This document shows positions 17,591 through 26,084 of a DNA stretch of 64,000 nucleotides, in pieces (the stretch's first letter is position 1; every line of letters begins with the position of its first letter). Source of the stretch: Paraburkholderia phytofirmans OLGA172 (GTDB taxonomy: Bacteria; Pseudomonadota; Gammaproteobacteria; Burkholderiales; Burkholderiaceae); assembly GCF_001634365.1 (NCBI RefSeq), contig NZ_CP014579.1:1550001-1614000 (forward strand), written 5' to 3'. A program made the position numbers and the translations under genes. A model generated the notes under the pieces. It made no database searches. It worked only from the letters and a program-made list of their open reading frames with translations, and was not told the origin of the DNA.

Positions 17591-18697
17591 TTAAAACTGA
17601 TGCAGCATCCCGACATACGCGCCGGTTTGCGACTCGCCCGCGAGGGGACTCGTGTTATTGGCAGCATCGCGTGGCGACGCTTCAAGCGAGAAATTCGAGT
17701 TGCTGCCGTTGCGCACGTAGCCCACCGTGCTGTACACGAAGGTGCGCTTCGAGAGGTTATAGGTGGTGCCGAGCACGTACATCATCGCGTGGCCGGACGG
17801 GTCGTGCGCGGCATCGCCGCCGCCGTCGCCGACCTTGATGTAGAAGCCGCCCGCCGTCACGGCCCAGCGTGGCTGGACGTTGTACGTGGCGCCGAGCCAG
17901 TAGTGATCGGCACTGTCGGCCACGCCCGCCGGCGAATCCGGCGCCGCGTAATGCGTATACGCGCCCTGGATCTTCACCGCGTCGAAATGCACATTCGCAC
18001 CGACGAAATATTCGCGCGAGCTCTGGAAGACATTGCTCAGGCGGCCGTTGCTGTCGCGCAGTTCATCGTAGATGCCACGCACGTCGAAGAGCGGCGAGTG
18101 GTACGTCAGCATGATGCCGTCGGAGCGGCCGAACTCGCCCGGCGCGCCGCTGTTGAACGCGCCTGCCTGATTGCCGAAGGCGTATTGCGCCTGCACGTCG
18201 AAGCCCCACAACACCGGGCTGTGATACTCGACGTTGTTGCTGGTCTGTTGCCAGTTGCGTCCGCGCACGAGCGATGCCGACGAAAATGCCTCCTGCACGA
18301 ACGGGTCGAACTCCCACACCCCGTCGCTATCGATGAACAGATTGCGCCCGGCTTGCAGCGTGCCCCACTGGCCGCTCTTCAAACCGACGAACGCACGCCG
18401 TGACCACAACCGTCCGCCACCGGTGGTGCCGTTCATGACTTGCAGACCGGTTTCCAGATTGAAGATCGCATTCAGCCCGCCGCCCAGATCTTCATTGCCT
18501 TTCAGGCCCAGCATGCTGGTGCCCCAATCGCCGCCTTCAGCACTCCAACGGCTTGAACTGCCGCCTGCGCCATTGTCGATGTGATTCAGATATTCCACGC
18601 CGCCGTCGAGACGGCCATATAACGTCACGCTGGTTTGACCATATGCCAGAGGACTTGCCACCGCGAGAGCAGCCATTAATTTTGTATGTAGTCTCAT
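17591..18697 (-). CDS. Gram-negative porin (second copy)
   Basis: A 368-residue outer-membrane porin. The signal peptide MRLHTKLMAALAVASPLAYG leads into QTSVTLYGRLDGGVEYLNH, and the terminal strand AYVGMLHQF ends in Phe. LGLKGNEDLGGGLNAIFNLE matches the porin consensus. It differs clearly from the neighbouring porin (no Asn-rich opening, different loops), so it is a separate paralogue rather than a recent duplicate. No strong ribosome site precedes the ATG, so the start is moderately certain. Confidence 0.93.
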   Translation of the reverse strand: MRLHTKLMAALAVASPLAYGQTSVTLYGRLDGGVEYLNHIDNGAGGSSSRWSAEGGDWGTSMLGLKGNEDLGGGLNAIFNLETGLQVMNGTTGGGRLWSRRAFVGLKSGQWGTLQAGRNLFIDSDGVWEFDPFVQEAFSSASLVRGRNWQQTSNNVEYHSPVLWGFDVQAQYAFGNQAGAFNSGAPGEFGRSDGIMLTYHSPLFDVRGIYDELRDSNGRLSNVFQSSREYFVGANVHFDAVKIQGAYTHYAAPDSPAGVADSADHYWLGATYNVQPRWAVTAGGFYIKVGDGGGDAAHDPSGHAMMYVLGTTYNLSKRTFVYSTVGYVRNGSNSNFSLEASPRDAANNTSPLAGESQTGAYVGMLHQF

Positions 18698-18840
18698 TGT
18701 TTTTGCCGTCAGTTTCTTCTGTCGAGATAATGGGCAAAGCCGACTGCCTAAGACTCAAAACTACTCGCCGCGTCACACCGCGCCCCAAAAGAAACCCCTG
18801 TCGGGAAGATCGAAAGCTACTCACGATAAGATAGTCGGTC

Positions 18841-18858
18841 ATTTGGCCTTAGCCAAAT
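18841..18858. promoter_or_regulatory. Candidate operator palindrome
   Basis: ATTTGGC CTTA GCCAAAT is a perfect 7-bp inverted repeat lying between the leftward porin and the rightward AAA+ gene, about 55 bases before the latter. It could bind a dimeric regulator of either gene. This is inference from symmetry and position alone. Confidence 0.3.
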
Positions 18859-18912
18859 CGAAGCACATTGTTCGTTATTTGACCATTCACGATTCACCAC
18901 TTGCCACTTGCC

Positions 18913-20139
18913 ATGAAAGCGCCTGAACTGAGCGAAGACGAAAACCTTGGCCTTTACCAGCGCGCGACCGAAACCGGCGCGGAATGGTGGCGCGTCAGTG
19001 TGGCGGACCGGCCGGAAAACTATCGGCTCGAGCATGGGGTCGATGAAGGCAACGGCACCGGATCGGTCGATATCGATCTGGTGGTCGACGCAGAAAACCT
19101 GCGTGCGAAGCTCAAGAAGTGGCGCCGCGAGGGCTTTGCGATCGATACGCCCGATGTCCCGGACGGAGCGGGCACCGTAGAACGGGTGGCCTTCATGCCG
19201 GAGTTGCAGCGCGTTGCGGCGCGGGCCTCGGCGGCGAAGCGCCATCCGCAGGTAGAGGGCTCGGGCGAAACCGTGCGCATCGGTCATGTCGACGTGCCTT
19301 GCGGCGTCGACAATCCGCTCGTGCCGCGCGTCAATCCGGCCTATCTGTTCTCCGAGCGCTTTAACGACATTGTCGAAGATATCGGGGAGAACCGGCGCGT
19401 CATGCTGATCGGTCACACCGGCGCGGGCAAGACCAGCCTGATCGAACAGGTCGCCGCGCGCTCGCATCACGGGGTGTTGCGCTCGAACATGAATGGGCAA
19501 ACCACCGTCGGCGATTTTGTCGGCTTCTGGACGGTCAAGGGCGGCGAGACGATCTGGGTGGACGGCGTGCTGCCCACGGCGATGCGCGAAGGCTTCTGGC
19601 TGATCGTCGACGAAATCGATTTCGCCGAACCGTCAATCCTGGCCGCCCTCACTGCCGTGCTCGAACCGCACGGCCGCCTCGTGCTGAAAGAAAAAGGCAA
19701 TGAGATCGTCGCGCCGCATCCCGCGTTCCGGCTGTTCGCTACCGCGAATGCGGTCGGTGCGATGAGCCAGTTCCGTCATCTGTATCAGGGCGCGAATCTG
19801 ATGAACGAGGCGTTTCTCGATCGCTGGCGGGTCTACATGCTGGACTATCTGACGCCCGCCGAAGAAGCCGACGTGCTGATGCGCACCCTCGCCCCGCATA
19901 TGACACGCGCGCTCGCCATCACGCTCGCCGCGATTGCCGCCGACTGCCGCGCGGCGTTCGCCCGCGAAGACCTGTCGAGCGCATTCTCCACGCGGCGCCT
20001 GCTCGACTGGGCCGAGCTGATGCTGCGCACCGGCGACCCCGAACGCGCCGCCGGTCCTGCGATTTACGCGAAGGTCAGTCCGGAAGATGCGGCGTTGATT
20101 CGCGGCATCGTTCGCCATCACATTGCGCCGGCCGCCTGA
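18913..20139 (+). CDS. CobS/MoxR-like AAA+ ATPase
   Basis: A 408-residue AAA+ ATPase. Walker A is GHTGAGKT (residues 167-174) and Walker B WLIVDEID (about 229-236). The sensor-1 region reads FRLFATANAVG. The core (NRRVMLIGHTGAGKTSLIEQ, then the 'GDFVGFWTVKGGETIWVDG' loop) resembles the cobaltochelatase subunit CobS and related MoxR chaperones. The first 130 residues are an extra domain I cannot assign. The ATG at 18913 is used; a TTG lies 12 bases upstream. It pairs with the VWA protein that follows. The cobN-type chelatase subunit is absent here, so metal insertion into cobalamin is not shown. Confidence 0.82.
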   Translation: MKAPELSEDENLGLYQRATETGAEWWRVSVADRPENYRLEHGVDEGNGTGSVDIDLVVDAENLRAKLKKWRREGFAIDTPDVPDGAGTVERVAFMPELQRVAARASAAKRHPQVEGSGETVRIGHVDVPCGVDNPLVPRVNPAYLFSERFNDIVEDIGENRRVMLIGHTGAGKTSLIEQVAARSHHGVLRSNMNGQTTVGDFVGFWTVKGGETIWVDGVLPTAMREGFWLIVDEIDFAEPSILAALTAVLEPHGRLVLKEKGNEIVAPHPAFRLFATANAVGAMSQFRHLYQGANLMNEAFLDRWRVYMLDYLTPAEEADVLMRTLAPHMTRALAITLAAIAADCRAAFAREDLSSAFSTRRLLDWAELMLRTGDPERAAGPAIYAKVSPEDAALIRGIVRHHIAPAA

Positions 20140-20145
20140 CGGTAA

Positions 20146-20236
20146 GTGAGCACAATGAGCGAGCGCAATGAGTGAGCACAATGAGTGAGCACAATGAGTG
20201 AGCACAATGAGCGAGCACAATGAACGAGCACATTAA
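20146..20236. repeat. 13-nt tandem repeat, seven copies
   Basis: Seven head-to-tail units of the form GTGAGCACAATGA (variants GCGAGCGCAATGA, GCGAGCACAATGA and, last, ACGAGCACATTAA) fill the gap between the AAA+ ATPase stop and the VWA protein start. The unit is not a multiple of three and each copy except the last contains ATGA. Copy-number change would alter the spacing of the two genes. Confidence 0.92.
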
Positions 20237-20245
20237 ACCAGCACC

Positions 20246-21997
20246 ATGAGCGCCATGCACCCAACGCGCGACACGCGAGGCTTCGCGTTCGAATCGACGC
20301 TCGGCAAAGTGGCGCGCGTGCTGACCGGGCAGTACGGCGTGACGGTCGCCTTCAGTCCGGATGGGCCGCGCGTCGAACCCGGCCGCATCGTGATTCCCGA
20401 CTATGAGTTGAGCGGCGGCGTCGAGCGCGACGTGCTGATCGGCTATCTGGATCTGCTGGTGGCGCGCGCCAAGCACTCGTCGCTCGCGCAAATGGACGCG
20501 CTGCCTGCCGGCGTGGCGGCGAATCTCGCGCAGGTGATCGAGGACCGCCGCGTCTGCGCACAACTACTCGACGAGTATCCGGGCGCGCGCTGGTTCATCG
20601 GCAAACTGCGTGTGCATGCCGCCGAACACGCGCGGCAGCGCTGGCCGAAGCTGCATTGGCGCGACCGGCTGGTCTGGCTGGCGGAGCGCGCGTTGTGGGA
20701 CGAACAGCCGACCCGGACCGAAGCGAGCCATTCGCTGCTGGCCGCGTTGCACGCCGCGCAGGATCTGTTGGACGAAGCGCGGCGCAGCCGTTCGACCGCG
20801 CATAGCATTGCGGCAGCACAGGCCCTGGTGGCGCGCGTGCGGGCTTTGTCGGCGGGCGAAGTCAACAGCATGGTGTTCACCGCGGATCCGATTGAAGACC
20901 TCGACACGGAAACCGCCGCGGCTTCGTCCGCGCCGTTCAATGATGACGACACGGCACGCCCCGACCAGGACAACGCGGCCTCACCGCCGTCCGACAAAAG
21001 CGCCGGCGCGCAAGCGGAGAATGCGGTGGGCATGGGGCAATCGCTAGCCGATGCGCAGGCGCCATCGGCACGTTCCGAAGGTGACGCCAATACGGCGTCA
21101 GACTCGACTCGCGCACGACTATCGATTCCGCTCGCCACCGAATTCGACGAAATCGCCGACCTCACCGGTCAGGGCGACAGCGCGACATGGCGCGAGCTTC
21201 GCGCGCAGGCCCGCGCGGATACCGCGCCGCTCAAGGAAAAACTCGAACGCGCGCTGAGCGCCGACGAACGCACCCGTTGGCGCCGCGAGCAGGAGCGCGG
21301 CGAAATCGACCGCACCGCGCTGGCGAAGCTCGCCACTTCGCCCGGTTACCGTACGCCGTTTCGCACGCAGCGGGCGGCCAAAGGGCGCGACGTCGCCGTA
21401 ACCTTGCTGATCGATCGCAGCGGTTCGATGGCCGGACGCAAGATCGAACTCGCGCGCCTATGCGCGACCGCGCTGTGCGATGCGCTGACGCAGTTGTCGT
21501 TCGACTGCGAAGTGCTCGGCTATTGCTCACTCGAATCCGCGCCGATGAAGCAACTGTATGAACGGCAACTGGCGGCCGGGACGGATTTGCGGCGCTATAA
21601 CCGCTTCATGGAGCGGCTCGATCTGAAAGTCTACAAACGCTTTGGTGCGACGGATCTGAGCGGCATCGCCAGGATCGATTGCGGTCACGAGAATCCGGAC
21701 GGCGAGGCGTTGGCCTGGGCCGCGACGCGGCTCGCGGATCATCAGGCCGAACGGCGCATCCTGATCGTGTTCTCAGACGGCTATCCGTCAACCGGCGACG
21801 GCGACCCGCAGGTGCTGCGCCACGATCTGCGCGAACGCGTCGCGGCGATCCTGAAACGTGGCATCGAACTGGTAGGGATCGGCGTGCTGACCGATGCGGT
21901 GGAGGATTTCTATCCGCACAATGTGGTGGTGAGCCGTCTTGCGGAATTGCCGTCGACGGTGTTTTCGGTGTTGAGTTCGATGCTGCTGACGCGCTAG
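20246..21997 (+). CDS. CobT-like von Willebrand factor A protein
   Basis: A 583-residue protein with a C-terminal VWA domain. The metal-ion-dependent adhesion site is LLIDRSGSMAGRKIELA (DxSxS at residues 390-394). Later come the GATDL region, DGEALAWAATRLADHQAERR and ILIVFSDGYPS, which closely follow the cobaltochelatase subunit CobT. The middle (about residues 220-300) is acidic and low in complexity, as in CobT. The N-terminal third carries no domain I can name. Together with the upstream CobS-like ATPase it makes a MoxR/VWA-type chaperone pair. It begins just after a 13-nt repeat array and lacks a clear ribosome site. Confidence 0.82.
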   Translation: MSAMHPTRDTRGFAFESTLGKVARVLTGQYGVTVAFSPDGPRVEPGRIVIPDYELSGGVERDVLIGYLDLLVARAKHSSLAQMDALPAGVAANLAQVIEDRRVCAQLLDEYPGARWFIGKLRVHAAEHARQRWPKLHWRDRLVWLAERALWDEQPTRTEASHSLLAALHAAQDLLDEARRSRSTAHSIAAAQALVARVRALSAGEVNSMVFTADPIEDLDTETAAASSAPFNDDDTARPDQDNAASPPSDKSAGAQAENAVGMGQSLADAQAPSARSEGDANTASDSTRARLSIPLATEFDEIADLTGQGDSATWRELRAQARADTAPLKEKLERALSADERTRWRREQERGEIDRTALAKLATSPGYRTPFRTQRAAKGRDVAVTLLIDRSGSMAGRKIELARLCATALCDALTQLSFDCEVLGYCSLESAPMKQLYERQLAAGTDLRRYNRFMERLDLKVYKRFGATDLSGIARIDCGHENPDGEALAWAATRLADHQAERRILIVFSDGYPSTGDGDPQVLRHDLRERVAAILKRGIELVGIGVLTDAVEDFYPHNVVVSRLAELPSTVFSVLSSMLLTR

Positions 21998-22007
21998 CAC
22001 ATCAACA

Positions 22008-22204
22008 CGCATTCAACGGAATCTTCAGATAGCGCACGCCATTCGCCTCGCTCTACACCAATTTGGGTTCGAACGGATACTGGTCACGTGCGCGACAAAC
22101 AGCGGCGCGCGGATGGCGCGCGCGGCCTCGCGCAGATTGCGGTCGCTCCATGCGGGCTGGACGCTGCGGTAGCGACCTCGAATAGACCAGCGCGCCGCCG
22201 TTCG
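22008..22204 (-). pseudogene. Possible decayed coding remnant
   Basis: On the leftward strand, protein-like text appears in pieces: RSVQPAWSDRNLREAARAIR followed by APLFVAHV, then in another frame DQYPFEPKLV, a stop, and SEANGVRYLKIPLNAC with a terminal stop. No complete frame exists. It looks like the C-terminal end of a gene broken by frameshifts, but I cannot identify the family, and chance is possible. Confidence 0.3.
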
Positions 22205-22882
22205 CTATTTGACCACGGGTTGCATCTGTGCGATCGGAATCAGGAACTCCGAAAAACCGGTCAGGATAATCTGCACGCCGATGCACAGCAGCAGGAACGA
22301 CGAGACCCGCATCGCGACCTTGGTGCCGTCCACGCCGAGATACTTGGCGAAAACCACGGCCCGGCTGTAGATCAGATACACGGTGGCCGCCACCAGGATC
22401 GAGATCACTACCGACGCGATGCTCGACAGCACGAATGCCGAGAGCTTATGCGTGCGGTTCGCGGTCAACGCGATCGCAGTGGCGATCGAACCCGGCCCGG
22501 TGGTGAGTGGCATGGTGAGGGGGAAGAACGCCTTCGACATGGCGTTATCCGAATCCACACGCTTGACTGCCGGCTGCTCGGCCGGTTGCGTGTCGGGCGC
22601 ATTGAGCATCTGCCAGCCGCCAACGGCGACCGCGAGGCCCCCGCCGATCCGCAACGCCTCGATGGAAATGCCGAAGAAATGAAGGATCGGGGTGCCGACA
22701 AAGAATGCGACGAGCATCACGCACATGACGTTGAAGGCGATTTTCTTGGCAAGCGCCGTACGGTCTTCCGTGGTGAGCGATGCAGTCCGGTCGAGAAAGA
22801 CGAACGCCATGCCGATTGGGTTGATGATGCTGATCAGCCCGGTGAAGCCAAACAGGATATCCGAGATCAGACTTTCGACCAT
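22205..22882 (-). CDS. MarC-family integral membrane protein
   Basis: A 225-residue inner-membrane protein with about six hydrophobic segments. FGFTGLISIINPIGMAFVFL and FFPLTMPLTTGPGSIATAIA hold the conserved INP and 'PLTTGPG' motifs of the MarC/UPF0056 family. The ATG at 22882 gives the standard N-terminus (MVESLISDILFGFTG); a longer frame upstream is low-complexity and has no ribosome site. Despite the name, MarC proteins are not shown to confer drug resistance and the function is unknown. Confidence 0.9.
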   Translation of the reverse strand: MVESLISDILFGFTGLISIINPIGMAFVFLDRTASLTTEDRTALAKKIAFNVMCVMLVAFFVGTPILHFFGISIEALRIGGGLAVAVGGWQMLNAPDTQPAEQPAVKRVDSDNAMSKAFFPLTMPLTTGPGSIATAIALTANRTHKLSAFVLSSIASVVISILVAATVYLIYSRAVVFAKYLGVDGTKVAMRVSSFLLLCIGVQIILTGFSEFLIPIAQMQPVVK

Positions 22883-23230
22883 ATGCGATCCGTTTCGGGC
22901 AGCGGCTCGGGCGGGCTGATTGACTGACTGGCCGCCGGAGCGCCGCGCTGAGTTGATGTGCTGGACGCCTTCGCCGCTGCCCAGATTGATGCTCGCGTTG
23001 CGTGGGTCAGATGATATCGCGGCGCGGCACGCAAATTGGTAAAAAAAGGGGGCGATGCAAGCCGGTCGCGGCGTTGCACCGCAGCAGAGGAGCGCCGAAA
23101 GATGCGCGCGCAACTTTCGGAAAGCCTACATTTTTTTGACTTCCTTTACGTACTCAAAGCATCAGGCATACAGTCTTCAGCGAAGCCGCACTTTCAACGA
23201 GACGTACTTACCGGTTCGAGGAGTTGCCCC
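22883..23230. other. Divergent promoter region, marC-like / symporter pair
   Basis: About 350 bases with no supported gene. The segment around 23130-23160 is AT-rich and includes TTTTTTTGACTTCC, a plausible -35 area for the rightward unit, but no convincing -10 sits at the right distance. Confidence 0.35.
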
Positions 23231-23446
23231 ATGTTGCTTCGTGTACTCGCCGCGCTGCCGTTCGTCGGCATTCTGCTCGGTGTCCCGTTAGTGAATCGTG
23301 TCGAGCCGCTGGTGCTCGGCATGCCGTTCGTGCTGGCCTGGATCGTCATGTGGGTGGTGCTGAGTTCGATCATCATGGCGATCGTCTATCGTCTGGACCC
23401 GAGCAACCGTCAGCTCGCCGTGGAAGGCGAGGAGGTCCGATCATGA
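23231..23446 (+). CDS. DUF3311 small membrane protein
   Basis: A 71-residue protein with two membrane segments (LRVLAALPFVGILLGVPLVN; VLAWIVMWVVLSSIIMAIVY) and a polar tail (LDPSNRQLAVEGEE). This is the DUF3311 layout, a small partner usually encoded directly ahead of a sodium:solute symporter. GAGGAG precedes the ATG. Its stop overlaps the symporter start by ATGA, so the two are translationally coupled. Confidence 0.88.
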   Translation: MLLRVLAALPFVGILLGVPLVNRVEPLVLGMPFVLAWIVMWVVLSSIIMAIVYRLDPSNRQLAVEGEEVRS

Positions 23447-24915
23447 GCGCACTCGTCATCATTGCGGCCATTACGCTGTTTGCGCTGTACCTGGGCGTGC
23501 GCGCGCGGCGCGGCCACGACATGAGTCTTGAACAGTGGACCGTGGGCGGCCGCAGTTTCGGCACCGCGTTCGTGTTTCTGCTCATGGCGGGCGAGATCTA
23601 CACGACCTTCACCTTCCTCGGCGGCAGCGGCTTTGCGTACGGCAAGGGCGCGCCGGTCTACTACATTCTTGCCTACGGCACGCTCGCGTACATCCTCTCA
23701 TACTGGATGCTGCCGCCCATCTGGCGTTATGCGAAAAATCACCACCTCGTCTCGCAGCCGCACTTCTTCGCACGCAAATACGACAGCCCGGCGCTCGGCA
23801 CGCTCGTCGCGCTGGTCGGCGTGGCCGCGCTGATTCCGTACCTCGTGCTGCAGCTCAAGGGCCTTGGCATCATTGTGGCGACTGCCTCGTATGGCGTGAT
23901 TTCCTCGACGGCCGCCATCTGGATCGGCGCCGCGGTGGTGACGTCTTACGTGACCATCTCCGGCGTGCGCGGCTCCGCGTGGAATTCGGTGGTGAAAGAT
24001 ACGCTGATTCTGGCGATCGTGCTGTTCCTCGGCATCTATTTGCCGTTGCACTACTACGGTGGCCTGGGCGCGATGTTCCACGCCATCGATGCCGCGCGCC
24101 CGGGTTTCCTGACCTTCCCGGCCAAGGGTTCGAGCGTGACCTGGTTCCAGTCGACTGTGCTCCTGACCGCGCTGGGCTTCTTCATGTGGCCGCACACATT
24201 CGGTTCGATTTTCACGGCGAAGGACGAGCGCATTTTCCGGCGTAACGCGATGGTGCTGCCGCTGTATCAGCTCATTCTGCTGTTCGTGTTCTTCGTGGGC
24301 TTTGCGGCGACGCTAAAGGTGCCGGGCCTGAAGGGTGGCGACATCGACCTGTCGCTGTTCCGCCTGTCGTTGCAGACTTTCGACCCGTGGTTCGTCGGCG
24401 TGATCGGCGCGGCGGGGATTCTGACGGCGCTGGTGCCGGGATCGATGATCCTGACGTCGGCGTCGACGCTGCTTGCCAACGACGTGTATCGCGGCATGGT
24501 GAGCCGCAAGGCGTCGGATGCGACGGTGGCCAACCTCGCGCGCTTCCTGGTGCCGGTGGTGGCGCTGGTGGCCGTCGGTTTTACGCTGCACGGCGGCGAG
24601 ACGATCGTGGCGTTGCTGTTGATGGGCTACAGCTTTGTGACCCAGCTGTTTCCTGCGGTGATCTGCAGTTTGCTGCCGCATAGCCGGGCGACCAAGTACG
24701 GCGCGTTCTGCGGGATTCTGACCGGCGTTGCCGTGGTGACCCTGACGACCACCCTGCATCTGAGTGTTGGGCAGTTGATGCCGTTTTTGCCCGACGCGCT
24801 AAAGGACGTCAATATCGGCTTCCTGGCATTGGCCGTGAACATCATTGTTTTTGCTGCGGTGAGCGCTGCGACGCAGCCGCGGCCGGTCGAGCAGACGCAC
24901 GCACCGGTGCATTGA
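23443..24915 (+). CDS. Sodium:solute symporter family protein
   Basis: A 490-residue transporter of the SSS family with about thirteen membrane segments. Early text EQWTVGGRSFGTAFVFLLMA, then YGKGAPVYYILAYG, and the sodium-site region GILTALVPGSMILTSASTLL are typical. Having a DUF3311 partner is typical of monocarboxylate-type members (MctP/DUF3311 units), so the substrate may be a short organic acid. That is inference from context. Confidence 0.88.
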   Translation: MSALVIIAAITLFALYLGVRARRGHDMSLEQWTVGGRSFGTAFVFLLMAGEIYTTFTFLGGSGFAYGKGAPVYYILAYGTLAYILSYWMLPPIWRYAKNHHLVSQPHFFARKYDSPALGTLVALVGVAALIPYLVLQLKGLGIIVATASYGVISSTAAIWIGAAVVTSYVTISGVRGSAWNSVVKDTLILAIVLFLGIYLPLHYYGGLGAMFHAIDAARPGFLTFPAKGSSVTWFQSTVLLTALGFFMWPHTFGSIFTAKDERIFRRNAMVLPLYQLILLFVFFVGFAATLKVPGLKGGDIDLSLFRLSLQTFDPWFVGVIGAAGILTALVPGSMILTSASTLLANDVYRGMVSRKASDATVANLARFLVPVVALVAVGFTLHGGETIVALLLMGYSFVTQLFPAVICSLLPHSRATKYGAFCGILTGVAVVTLTTTLHLSVGQLMPFLPDALKDVNIGFLALAVNIIVFAAVSAATQPRPVEQTHAPVH

Positions 24916-25013
24916 GGTTTTCTTCGTATCGTTGTCACCGGCGTGGCGGAGCGTGGTTTGCAAATCACGCTCCGCCAGGTCATGCGCTGCGGCGCGCACA
25001 TCAGGAAAGGCCA

Positions 25014-25853
25014 TTAGTTCGCTCGCGTGCCGACGATCAACATGCCGCGTGAAAGTCCACTCACGTTATCGACCGCCAGGGCGCCTGCGTACAGTTGCGT
25101 GACCGGCACCCACACCGCTGGATACTTGTAGCGCGCCACATCGAGAAGCAGCGCGCTATCGCTTTCGGCGTCGTATGCGGCAAGTGGCGACCAATGGCCG
25201 CCACCTGCTTCGCCTATCTCCATCCGCCTGAAGTTCAAAAGCGCAAAGCGGTCGCTGTGGCCCGTCGTGTCACGAACCAGATCGCGAAACTGATCGAGCG
25301 TCAGATCGCTGGCATGGAATGTCCTCACCTCGACAGGAAATGCGCGCAGGGCCGCGCTGAGCTGGGCGAGCGTCATGCCTTCTTTGGACACCTGCGCGGC
25401 ATTGGCCACTTGCGGATCGACGCTGCGAAAGAAATCCTCTTGCGAGAAATAGGGAAAGTCCGGGTACAGGGTCGACTCGGGACGGCGGATGCCCAGTGCA
25501 TTGAGCGCCATTACCGAAGTCGCGACTGAACAGTAGGCCTGGTTGCGCTGCGTTTCGAAGTACTGCGAGAGCGGCCAGTACGACTGCTTACGAGTGGTGG
25601 CCATCAAGCGCTGCTGGCCTGCCGGTTGCGTCAATGCAATGAGGTTCGGAGGAACGGGCAGCGGCCCATCGGCTGGGCGCGCTGTGCCCAAAGCAGGAGC
25701 CTGCTGCGAACCCTGACGCGAGGTTTGATCCGCGGCTTGATTGGCAGCCGGTGCCAGCGGCGCACAGGCTGCCAGCGACGCCATCAGTGCAGCAAGGATC
25801 CACTCAGGCCGGCTTACGCGCCCCACGGCGCGCATCAACGAATATCTGGACAT
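25014..25853 (-). CDS. Phytochelatin synthase-like lipoprotein
   Basis: A 279-residue protein with a lipoprotein signal (ILAALMASLAAC, lipobox Cys30) and a papain-like phytochelatin-synthase domain. The catalytic Cys108 lies in NQAYCSVATSVMALN, His220 in GGGHWSPLAAYD and Asp238 in LLLDVARYKYPAVWVP, so the triad is complete. Bacterial members have the catalytic domain only and mainly hydrolyse glutathione or other gamma-glutamyl peptides to remove glycine. The lipobox places this one on the periplasmic side of a membrane. The ATG at 25853 gives the clean signal peptide. It stands alone and its physiological substrate is unknown. Confidence 0.87.
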   Translation of the reverse strand: MSRYSLMRAVGRVSRPEWILAALMASLAACAPLAPAANQAADQTSRQGSQQAPALGTARPADGPLPVPPNLIALTQPAGQQRLMATTRKQSYWPLSQYFETQRNQAYCSVATSVMALNALGIRRPESTLYPDFPYFSQEDFFRSVDPQVANAAQVSKEGMTLAQLSAALRAFPVEVRTFHASDLTLDQFRDLVRDTTGHSDRFALLNFRRMEIGEAGGGHWSPLAAYDAESDSALLLDVARYKYPAVWVPVTQLYAGALAVDNVSGLSRGMLIVGTRAN

Positions 25854-26032
25854 AAACCCTTCCGCTGCGGATGAATTCGGAACGACTTCGGTTGTGCCGA
25901 CGTATTCCACTCCCAATCGGCAAACCTCGATTTTTTAACACGAAACACGTCGGCGCGTGAACGTGGCGGCCGGACGCAGGCCTCGCACCGCAGGGCGAAG
26001 GTGAAATCACAGACGCAAGAGAGCCAGCCCAG

Positions 26033-26080
26033 CCAAGGGAGCCAGGGGAGCCAGGGGAGCCAAGAGAGCCAGGAGAGCCA
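26033..26080. repeat. 9-nt tandem repeat, about five copies
   Basis: Units CCAAGGGAG, CCAGGGGAG (twice), CCAAGAGAG and CCAGGAGAG run head to tail just after the diguanylate cyclase stop on the leftward strand. On that strand it is a C/T-rich tract. No gene is disturbed. Confidence 0.8.
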
Positions 26081-26084
26081 AACT

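Noticed and set aside
20146..20236. Repeat array considered as CRISPR
   Set aside because: The units are 13 bases, contiguous and without spacers, so it is a minisatellite.
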